A stretch of DNA of 64,000 nucleotides, from positions 26,393 to 90,392 of the forward strand of contig RIAZ01000023.1 in NCBI GenBank assembly GCA_003762615.1. The letters run 5' to 3'. The notes under the pieces were generated by a model that was not told the DNA's origin, made no database searches, and was given only the letters and a program-made list of their open reading frames with translations. A program made the translations under genes and the position numbers. This document shows, piece after piece, positions 57,461-64,000 of this stretch. The DNA is from Muribaculaceae bacterium Isolate-037 (Harlan) (GTDB lineage: Bacteria; Bacteroidota; Bacteroidia; Bacteroidales; Muribaculaceae). Positions within the stretch are counted from its first letter, which is position 1. The number at the start of each line of letters is the position of its first letter.

Positions 57461-58090
57461 TCAACTATTTAAACTGAGGAAGCGGGCAACATTCTCTGAG
57501 ATGGTGGCGGTCAGGTCCTCCCCTTTCAGCGAGGATAGCTTTGTGATTATGTCTGCGATTGGCGTTTCCGATTCATCCGTCTCCGCCAACATGAACTGTA
57601 TGGGCGTCTCCGTGACCGACATGTCGTTGAATTTATCATTGAACGACAGCCATATACCGGTATCCGTAAGCATCTTGGCTATAGTAGGTTTCCCACGGAA
57701 TCCATGCACGAGCCAAGGCTGCGTCGGATTGAGATCTTTCTTCACTCCGATTATAATGTCCTGGGCATGTACGTTGTGGATAATGAGAGGTTTGCCCACC
57801 TTTTCGGAAAGTTCTATCTGCCTGCGCATCACTTGCATCTGTCGGAACAATGGTCCACCCTGTATCTTGTCGATGCCGCACTCCCCGATAGCCACCACCT
57901 GTGGATGCTCGGCAGCAGCCTCCAGCTTCTCCCAGATGTCATCAGAGAGGGCGTCAGCAGTCTTCCAGGGATGTATCCCTACAGAATATAATTGATTTTC
58001 GATTGGATTAAAGTCATCCGGTGATACGCACACGACGGCATTCGGCTGCGGTGCGGGATGATGTGTGTGGATATCAAGAATGGTATACAT
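57461..58090 (-). CDS. TatD-family metal-dependent hydrolase
   Basis: A 209-residue protein. Metal ligands are in LDIHTHHP, GECGID, HNVHAQD and LVHGFRG, and the last acidic in AETDES. TatD enzymes act on DNA ends and possibly D-amino-acid esters. It is about 50 residues shorter than E. coli TatD, which is usual for the Bacteroidota version beside rnpA-yidD. Confidence 0.9.
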   Translation of the reverse strand: MYTILDIHTHHPAPQPNAVVCVSPDDFNPIENQLYSVGIHPWKTADALSDDIWEKLEAAAEHPQVVAIGECGIDKIQGGPLFRQMQVMRRQIELSEKVGKPLIIHNVHAQDIIIGVKKDLNPTQPWLVHGFRGKPTIAKMLTDTGIWLSFNDKFNDMSVTETPIQFMLAETDESETPIADIITKLSSLKGEDLTATISENVARFLSLNS

Positions 58091-58174
58091 GACAATAAAT
58101 TATAAATCAGCCAATAAAAAACAATTCGACAATTCAATGATAATCAAGAATGGCGTGGAGGAATACTCACCACG

Positions 58175-58384
58175 TCAGGGCACCGGGTCATATCCGCTGC
58201 CGCCCCAAGGGTGGCAGCTCGCGATTCTCTTTGCAGCGAGCCACGATCCTTTCAGCGGACCGTATTTCCGTATGGCGTCAATTGCATACTGGCTGCAGGT
58301 GGGGGTATACCGACATGCGGCAGGGAAATGCGGGGATATTGCGCCCTGATAGAACCTGATCAATATTATTAGCAATCGCGACAT
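58175..58384 (-). CDS. yidD: Membrane protein insertion efficiency factor
   Basis: A 69-residue protein with the signature [62 protein letters not shown]. YidD assists YidC-dependent insertion. It lies 14 bases after rnpA, as in most bacteria. Confidence 0.96.
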   Translation of the reverse strand: MSRLLIILIRFYQGAISPHFPAACRYTPTCSQYAIDAIRKYGPLKGSWLAAKRIASCHPWGGSGYDPVP

Positions 58385-58398
58385 GGACTATGCGTCAT

Positions 58399-58899
58399 TC
58401 AAGATTCGTTACTATTCTTCCGGTCGGCAATTTTTGTTGCCAACTTCTTTAATAATAACCTCATTTTACGTTCAATTGTTGAGTACGGCAGGTTTTTATC
58501 GTGCAGATAAATGAAAGCCATGCTAAGGGTGCGTATTCCGGAGCCGTTGACGGCATCTGAGAGCAGTTGCTTTCTGTTTAGCCTGTAAGCTTCTCGTATG
58601 CGTCGCCGGATGAGCACTCGGTCAACGGCGTGTCTACGTTTCTTCTTAGGTACGGTTATTAGCATCTGGAGCCGGTCGATTCTGTCGGGGACATGATCAC
58701 AAAACGTATTCTCCAGCTCGTCATTATCCATAGTCTGCCACGTCAGACGGATTGGAAATTCATAAAGTGAGTCCCCTTTTCTGAACAGATTTTCCACGAG
58801 AGATCGATGTCGCAGTTTCTCCCCTTTCCGGAGCGTCATGCGGCAGTTGGTGTCCATCTCCTTGCAATTGGAATTGTCGATATAGTTTTCCCCTTCCAT
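58399..58899 (-). CDS. rnpA: Ribonuclease P protein component
   Basis: A 166-residue protein with TLRKGEKLRHRSLVENLFRKG and the RNA-binding RNR-type motif VLIRRRIREAYRLNR. It helps the RNase P RNA mature tRNA 5' ends. The start may be Met15 (58857) since most relatives begin just before the TLRKGE block. It is followed by yidD and tatD. Confidence 0.93.
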   Translation of the reverse strand: MEGENYIDNSNCKEMDTNCRMTLRKGEKLRHRSLVENLFRKGDSLYEFPIRLTWQTMDNDELENTFCDHVPDRIDRLQMLITVPKKKRRHAVDRVLIRRRIREAYRLNRKQLLSDAVNGSGIRTLSMAFIYLHDKNLPYSTIERKMRLLLKKLATKIADRKNSNES

Positions 58900-59210
58900 G
58901 ATAAATATGAAAAGTCAATGATAAGCGACTTATGCCGCATCACCCACAAAATTAATAAAACCATACCAAACAGCCAAAAAGAAACACCTCTTTTACTTCT
59001 TCTGAAATAAAATCAGTATATTCAACCGCCGAGGACGCAGAGGGCACAGAGAAAAATAAAAACTCCGTGTTCTCCGTGTCCGCCGTGGTGATATTCAACC
59101 GCAGAGACCGCAGAGACCGCAGAGAGCACGGGGAGCGCGGAGTTATTGGGTTATGATGAAATGCCTGAGTATGGATTCTCCGTTGGAGTATGGGAATGGT
59201 CGTTAGGATG
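58900..59210. other. Intergenic region with rnpA promoter and simple repeats
   Basis: On the minus strand, -7 TAATTTTG (58947-58954), a 20-base spacer and TTTG (58975-58978) make a good promoter for rnpA-yidD-tatD. Further right, 59023-59140 holds CGCAGAG-type tandem units and the 20-mer AAAAATAAAAACTCCGTGTT (59052-59071), which recurs at 63859-63878. No gene seen. Confidence 0.7.
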
Positions 59211-59621
59211 TCACTGATTATTCCAGATTATAAATCTTTTATTTAGAAATATTGAGCATCCGAATCCCAAAATCCAAATTATTAGACATGCCACACACGG
59301 CTTAAGAAAATCATAATGACCAAATGAAACATAATATAATGTCAGGCCATCAAGTATGATTAATGCAAATGTGAATGATTTAGTTATTTTGGAATCTATG
59401 ATGTATTTACCCATATAGCTGGATGTAGCTATGAATGCACTGCTCCATAAGGATAAGAGCATACATATACCGAAAGTGCAGATGCCAATCTCAAACCAAT
59501 TCTTTAATTTTGGCATATCCAAATTTAGATATTGTATCAAAATAAGGCCTATACTCAAAGAAATGTTTATAACAAAATACCAAAGATAGACCAATTTATA
59601 ATTTTTAAGAGAGGCTGTCAT
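59211..59621 (-). CDS. Four-helix membrane protein, hypothetical
   Basis: A 136-residue protein with four hydrophobic segments (LVYLWYFVINISLSIGLILI, FEIGICTFGICMLLSLWSSAF, SFTFALIILDGLTLYYVSFG, PCVACLIIWILGFGCSIFL). No family recognised. It starts 12 bases after the small hydrophobic protein gene, so the two are probably co-transcribed; an immunity-type role to that small protein is only a guess from size and order. Confidence 0.6.
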   Translation of the reverse strand: MTASLKNYKLVYLWYFVINISLSIGLILIQYLNLDMPKLKNWFEIGICTFGICMLLSLWSSAFIATSSYMGKYIIDSKITKSFTFALIILDGLTLYYVSFGHYDFLKPCVACLIIWILGFGCSIFLNKRFIIWNNQ

Positions 59622-59633
59622 GATAAATACTAT

Positions 59634-59888
59634 TTAGTCAGAGACATACGTGGATGCTACCGTAAAACCTAATTCAACCAAGAGAGATGCTCCGCCAGAT
59701 GGAACGGCAAGCGCTTCGCATACAAGAAATGCAGCAGCTGAAAACATTGAATTGCATAGAATTTTATCTTGCGTAGACATTCCTCGTGTCATGTTGTTAT
59801 AAGTCCACAATTCTCTTTTCTCTGGATTATAGGTAAACTCCTTCCGCCTCACCATCGTATGAAATATTGATGGTATTGCTTTCCGCAT
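59634..59888 (-). CDS. Small protein with hydrophobic Gly/Ala-rich C terminus
   Basis: 84 residues from the longest start; later ATGs (Met12, Met33, Met37) are possible and Met33 avoids most of the overlap with the DUF3244-like fragment. The C-terminal half (ILCNSMFSAAAFLVCEALAVPSGGASLLVELGFTVASTYVSD) is hydrophobic with a GG pair. No family recognised. It might be a genuine small peptide gene or the out-of-frame tail of the fragment upstream. Confidence 0.45.
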   Translation of the reverse strand: MRKAIPSIFHTMVRRKEFTYNPEKRELWTYNNMTRGMSTQDKILCNSMFSAAAFLVCEALAVPSGGASLLVELGFTVASTYVSD

Positions 59889-60018
59889 TATAGTATGCGT
59901 CTATACTTATACGCATAGGTGATCTAAGAATTGTCGGAGTTCCTGTAATTTGTCGAAATTCCAATTCTATTTCTTTAGATGAGGCATCTTCTTTTGATTC
60001 CTTTGCAAATGATGGCAA
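59827..60018 (-). pseudogene. DUF3244-like fragment without signal peptide
   Basis: MPSFAKESKEDASSKEIELEFRQITGTPTILRSPMRISIDAYYNAESNTINISYDGEAEGVYL resembles the mature start of DUF3244 proteins (small secreted beta-sandwiches, about 110 residues). It lacks the signal peptide, and its 5' end overlaps the 3' end of the TPR gene in another frame, so a deletion seems to have joined the two. The frame stops where relatives continue with GEVYLY. Confidence 0.5.
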
Positions 60019-61384
60019 TCAGAGCCGTCAGACTTTCGCTCTCATTTTCAAGTTCCGTCACACGATGCGCCAGATTCTCAGCCTCAAGAGCCTTCTTGTC
60101 CATCTCCAATTGAAGATTCTTATTTTCAAGTTCATACCGTTCATTTTCAAGAGCTACCATATCTTTTTCTGCTTTCAGTTTGGCATTTTCCGCTTCTTTT
60201 GACCGTGCTTTTTCAAGAGCCAACTTTTCATTCGCTTTCTTGCTCCGGAATAATAATATCAATATGAATAGCCCCATAGAGAGTACAACAATTCCTCCGA
60301 TGCAACCCCATATAATACGGGAATGACGCTGAGATTCATTCTGAGCCATAAGCTCAATCTGATGCTTCTCTTCCACAGCCTTTGCCTTTTGCTCAAATTT
60401 GAACTTGTTGACAGAATCAACACGTGCGCTGAAATCTCGATATCTCAGAAGAGCATCTTTATAATTACCAATGTCTTCAAGGATCGAAACATATACAGAC
60501 TGATATTTAATAGTATCAAACGGCGTGCCACATTCTGCGATGTAGTCAAGGATGGATTTTGCACGAATATTATTATTTAATACATTGTATGCCAAAGCAA
60601 GATCTAATCCATTGTTGATATTGGATCCCAAATCAACTTTCTTTGAGTCAATTAAATCCTCTATTTCTTGTTTTTTCCCAAATTTTAATGCATAAGCCAG
60701 TTTATATCTTGACAATGACGTTTTTTTCCTTTCATCCAGGATGTTGAATTGATTACAAAGATTCATTATACTATCTGTCAATTCAAGATTACCTGTGATA
60801 ATTGATCCATTTAAGGCATTAATAAGACATTCAAATTCATAATCAGTATGAGATATCTTTCTACAAATGTTTGCCGCCTTTAAATTATTATTGGTATAGC
60901 TATCAAAGTCATAAAATTCGTAATATAAATATGCCTGAGCTACGTATATACGAATAATGGACAGTGAGTCAGTACAATTTATTACATTGTCTCCTCCTTT
61001 TACAAACGAATCCAATGCCTTGTTTTTATCACCTTTATTTTGAAATATTCTACCTTGATAATAATAAGTACGCAATTTTTCATCAGGAGAACCTTTCCTG
61101 AGATAATAGTCAATTGCCGGTTGCAGCACATCGAATGAGGTGGTGTCGATATAGTTCTTGTCAAGAGCCATCGACATAAGGAGTGCATAATGGGCTTTCT
61201 GTCTGTTCCCGGTAAGGCGTTGCTTATCAATGGATGATAGTAATGCCATTGCTGAGTCAGGATGAGCCTCCATCAAGGCTTCCGCACGATTCAAGATTCC
61301 CTGTTCGTATGATTCTGAACAGGAAGCTGCACTAATGATTAGTAATAGCAGAGTAAATAGTAGTGATTTAGAAAATCGTAGCAT
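59975..61384 (-). CDS. TPR membrane protein with C-terminal coiled coil, 3' end possibly altered
   Basis: A 469-residue protein with lipobox SAASC (Cys22), TPR-like helices (ILNRAEALMEAHPDSAMALLSSIDKQRLTGNRQKAHYALLMSMALDKN), one membrane helix (IIWGCIGGIVVLSMGLFILILLF, about 357-379), then a coiled coil rich in E, K, N and L. This is a Bacteroidota family of membrane-anchored TPR proteins that often continue into a regulatory C-terminal part. Here the tail ALIAIICKGIKRRCLI is odd and overlaps the DUF3244-like fragment, so the original C terminus may be lost. Confidence 0.75.
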   Translation of the reverse strand: MLRFSKSLLFTLLLLIISAASCSESYEQGILNRAEALMEAHPDSAMALLSSIDKQRLTGNRQKAHYALLMSMALDKNYIDTTSFDVLQPAIDYYLRKGSPDEKLRTYYYQGRIFQNKGDKNKALDSFVKGGDNVINCTDSLSIIRIYVAQAYLYYEFYDFDSYTNNNLKAANICRKISHTDYEFECLINALNGSIITGNLELTDSIMNLCNQFNILDERKKTSLSRYKLAYALKFGKKQEIEDLIDSKKVDLGSNINNGLDLALAYNVLNNNIRAKSILDYIAECGTPFDTIKYQSVYVSILEDIGNYKDALLRYRDFSARVDSVNKFKFEQKAKAVEEKHQIELMAQNESQRHSRIIWGCIGGIVVLSMGLFILILLFRSKKANEKLALEKARSKEAENAKLKAEKDMVALENERYELENKNLQLEMDKKALEAENLAHRVTELENESESLTALIAIICKGIKRRCLI

Positions 61385-61418
61385 GATTTTAGGTTATCTC
61401 TTGAGATATATTGATTCG

Positions 61419-61426
61419 CAAAATTA
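61419..61426 (-). promoter_or_regulatory. -7 box TAATTTTG of the TPR gene
   Basis: TAATTTTG on the minus strand lies 34 bases before the ATG at 61384. Confidence 0.6.
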
Positions 61427-61539
61427 CTAAAAAATTTTTCATCACAAAGAGATTTAACCATGAAAACCGTTAAGATGCCCATAGTCAAAACTATCACGTG
61501 CCTCGGGATAAAATAATTCTTCCAGACAGATAAGATGGA

Positions 61540-63642
61540 CTATCTTAGGATACCTGAAGAATTGAGTTGCTGTTCGCGAAGTTCATTTTCCCGGTTAGTC
61601 TTCCTTCCGAAGTCAATCGAATATGTGGCGGTTAGAGCGATATTGGCATGTCGGTCTGTTCCATAGTAGGTTGTGCGGTCGGAATAACATTCATAATCCG
61701 AGACAGACTCAAAGGTCTTCCAATCCCATCGGAATATATTGCGCAGGGAAAGATTCAGATTCCACGCACCTTTTGCCCATCCGGCAGATATGGCGTAATA
61801 GTCTCGGCTTTTGATTATGGCGGGTGTGCTGCTGCCGTCATAGTATCGCTTCGGGGCATCATAGGATGCGGAGAAATTAAAATCCCCAAGGTAATAGAAT
61901 GCCTGTAAGGAAAGTTTCGTATAACTGATATTATGATAGTACGGTTTTCTGTTCTGGTAGAAAATTTGTGTGATATTTCCTCTTAGCATCAGTCTGTTGT
62001 CAATAAGACGTAGTGTGCATACCGCCCCGACATTCTCAAATGCATACAATCCCATTGGTTGCCCTATTGTCCGGAGTATTCCGGTATTATCTTGCATAGG
62101 TTCGTAGATATAGCAGTAGCGGTCAGTAATTGCACACAGACCGGAGAATACAGCCACGTTTAGTCTGTTGGAAGGAAGAAGCATGTAGGTCACGCCGAGA
62201 TCATAGCTTTTGTATGCCTTAAGTCTCGGATTCCCGGTATGCCACATAAATGGCGACACCTGCATCTGTATCTCGCTCTTCAAGTTCTGCGATGGTTCCC
62301 ATTGAGCATGGTGGAATGTCAGGCTTATGGAGTTTCTTGCGTTGATTGAATATTTCAAGAAGAGATCCATGTATGGTTCTGACGTAAGACTTCTCTTGGA
62401 GTTGAGGGAGGATCTGATCCATCTCCATCCAAATGCGGCGTATCCGTACAGGTTTCCGAGAGTGGTGCTTCCGTTCACTCCGACCATACCCATTGTAATG
62501 TCGGAACGTTCCAGAACCGATACACTTCCGGAATAAGATGTATGGCTGTGGGCGTGATGCAGCCTCCCTTGCATGTTGAGGCGTGTGTTGCTGCCGGCAT
62601 TGTATGACGCCAGCATGGTCGCATCAAATGTCTGCGTCCTGTCAGACGCATTGTTTATTATTTTGTTGAAGTTTTCTTCAAGATAAGAACTATGGTCTTT
62701 GGTCATGGAATATGTGTAGTCAATGTCTGATGACAGGGAGAACCTATCCGATAAGTTGAAATAGTACTCCCCTAAAAAGTTAAGGAATTTATTTTTCTCA
62801 TTTTCCAATGAGTGATATACCGACGTGGGTATTCCGATACCATCGTATGTCACGGTACCGTTGAAATCATTGTGCGGTATATTCTCCAGTCCGAAGCCAA
62901 TCCTGTTGTCTGCCGTAATTTTATCTGAATTATATAGGGCACGTGCATTTGCCTGATGATATTGCTGACGGTATTTTGCCTTTGAGAATGAAGTGTGACG
63001 GGTAAATGTCTGCTCCGGGAATTTGAATAGTTCAACCCTCTCATTCCCTGTATGTCCATTAGATTCATACCGGGAAAGTCCCATCACATCGTATGTCATG
63101 CGCTTGTAGCGCATCCTTGCCATGCCTTGTATGTTCCCCTTTCCTATAAGAAAATCCTCTCCGGCATTCAGCTTCACGTAACCTCCGTAATTATACCGGC
63201 GCATTATGAAGTTCAGCACACGCGTGTTGTTAAGAAAACGTGGGTCGGAAGGATGGTCATAATAATCCACCCGTCTGACATCCACAGTCAGCATGTTTGA
63301 CAGGTCGTCCTTATTGGCAGGAATGTAGTCTATGAATATTGCGACATCTCCTCCACCTACAGCTTGTATTGTCTTGGTGACAGGGTCAATCTCAATCTGA
63401 GGCACACCCATGCGGTTGAGCAGGTCAATCCCGTTCTGTGAGGATTTCAGGGCGTTCCTGTCAGGTATGTATGAAGTTCTTCGCAGGGAGTCAGTCTGCT
63501 GGTGGGGAGTGACGGTCACCTCCTCCAATGACTTTACTGGGATTGTGTCCGCAATTGGAGAAGAGTTTAGTAGATTGGAGGCGTTCAGATGCTGACAAGA
63601 TATCAACAGGATGAACATAATTAGGAATTCGGTAAGGTTCAT
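61540..63642 (-). CDS. TonB-dependent receptor-like outer-membrane barrel
   Basis: A 700-residue protein with a signal peptide (to LNAS), a TonB-box-like SLEEVTVTPHQ, a short plug-like domain (GIDLLNRMGVPQIEIDPVTKTIQAVGGGDVAIFIDYIPANKDDLSNMLTVDVRRVDYYDHP), then a long beta-barrel typical of the OMP_b-brl_3 group (NYGGYVKLNAGEDFLIGKGNIQGMARMRY...). It resembles peptide- or siderophore-type receptors without a carboxypeptidase-like N-terminal domain. No SusD or DUF4249 partner sits beside it. The C-terminal end is NSSGILR, not a terminal aromatic, but the last strand LTATYSIDFG precedes it. Confidence 0.85.
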   Translation of the reverse strand: MNLTEFLIMFILLISCQHLNASNLLNSSPIADTIPVKSLEEVTVTPHQQTDSLRRTSYIPDRNALKSSQNGIDLLNRMGVPQIEIDPVTKTIQAVGGGDVAIFIDYIPANKDDLSNMLTVDVRRVDYYDHPSDPRFLNNTRVLNFIMRRYNYGGYVKLNAGEDFLIGKGNIQGMARMRYKRMTYDVMGLSRYESNGHTGNERVELFKFPEQTFTRHTSFSKAKYRQQYHQANARALYNSDKITADNRIGFGLENIPHNDFNGTVTYDGIGIPTSVYHSLENEKNKFLNFLGEYYFNLSDRFSLSSDIDYTYSMTKDHSSYLEENFNKIINNASDRTQTFDATMLASYNAGSNTRLNMQGRLHHAHSHTSYSGSVSVLERSDITMGMVGVNGSTTLGNLYGYAAFGWRWIRSSLNSKRSLTSEPYMDLFLKYSINARNSISLTFHHAQWEPSQNLKSEIQMQVSPFMWHTGNPRLKAYKSYDLGVTYMLLPSNRLNVAVFSGLCAITDRYCYIYEPMQDNTGILRTIGQPMGLYAFENVGAVCTLRLIDNRLMLRGNITQIFYQNRKPYYHNISYTKLSLQAFYYLGDFNFSASYDAPKRYYDGSSTPAIIKSRDYYAISAGWAKGAWNLNLSLRNIFRWDWKTFESVSDYECYSDRTTYYGTDRHANIALTATYSIDFGRKTNRENELREQQLNSSGILR

Positions 63643-64000
63643 CTTATGGGTTGGATATTATGTTAAGTGAGTCTGATGTCATAATATTATGGCACCAATT
63701 GTAATATAAAGACACATAAAACATAAGAATCATTACCTCACACCCCTAAATTTATAAAATGACTTTATAATGCAATTCTAAAGTCACGTTGATACAGAAG
63801 AACATGAGAACAGAAGGAACAAAAGTTTATTGGCTGCGCATGGCGGATTATCCGCTGCAAAAATAAAAACTCCGTGTTTACTCTGATATCACCAAGGACT
63901 CAAGTGTTAAAATTGTAGGAATATTATGTTAAAATTTATAAATACATGTATTTGATAATTATTTCTGCAATTTTAATCTTGGATCTCTTGATATGTATAG
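63643..64000. other. Gene-free right edge
   Basis: Holds the presumed promoter region of the minus-strand receptor (no clear TAnnTTTG seen) and one copy of AAAAATAAAAACTCCGTGTT (63859-63878). The end of the window is AT-rich and shows no open frame. Confidence 0.6.

Overview
The window looks like chromosomal DNA of a gut Bacteroidales bacterium, possibly Muribaculaceae-like (the family-level placement is inference). The signs are promoters with the Bacteroidota -7 box TAnnTTTG, TonB-receptor/DUF4249 pairs, many SPII lipoproteins with an SC- or AC-type lipobox, GLUG-repeat and BspA-like surface lipoproteins, a GH2 beta-galactosidase with a signal peptide, a GH97 remnant, PCMD and DUF4294 proteins, and IS4 and IS1182 elements.

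Layout. 0-2.7 kb: the 3' part of a TonB-dependent receptor and its DUF4249 lipoprotein. 2.9-4.5 kb: a lone ATPase of the DUF234 type, bracketed by two related perfect palindromes. 4.85-7.3 kb (-): an S9 dipeptidyl peptidase. 7.5-16.6 kb (+): a tightly packed seven-gene run (porin, imelysin, di-haem oxidoreductase, second porin, mono-haem lipoprotein, RidA/chorismatase-like protein, ResB-CcsA cytochrome c assembly protein). It makes both c-type haem proteins and the machine that matures them, and is the most coherent candidate for a little-described system here. 16.8-24.5 kb: housekeeping genes (a WecA/MraY-type transferase, gapA, mscL, lacZ, tatA-tatC). 24.5-30.2 kb (-): a complete MacAB-TolC-like export operon. 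30.6-32.2 kb (+): an AAA ATPase overlapping a small PD-(D/E)xK-like protein, a plausible defence pair. 32.2-38.3 kb (-): two large GLUG-repeat lipoproteins, with an IS4 element and its 8-bp target duplication just upstream.

39.9-50.4 kb is an accessory, decaying region. It holds a membrane-anchored AraC-like regulator, a broken GH97 gene, an XRE remnant, an intact Crp-family regulator flanked by remnants of related crp sequence, an IS1182 element, three secreted or lipoprotein genes, a truncated response regulator and a broken AlbA_2 ATPase with 12-bp tandem repeats. It ends at the 3' side of a tRNA-Lys gene, the usual side for integrated islands.

50.8-58.9 kb is core again: an abundant TPR/OmpA-like lipoprotein, dapB-lepB-wbqC-DUF4294, and rnpA-yidD-tatD-PCMD. 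59-63.6 kb holds a TPR/coiled-coil membrane protein whose 3' end runs into a signal-less DUF3244-like fragment, a small hydrophobic protein plus a four-helix membrane protein, and a second TonB-receptor-like barrel. A roughly 140-170 bp palindromic intergenic repeat occurs three times (4.7, 16.6 and 35.2 kb), always at gene 3' ends. No CRISPR array and no rRNA were seen.
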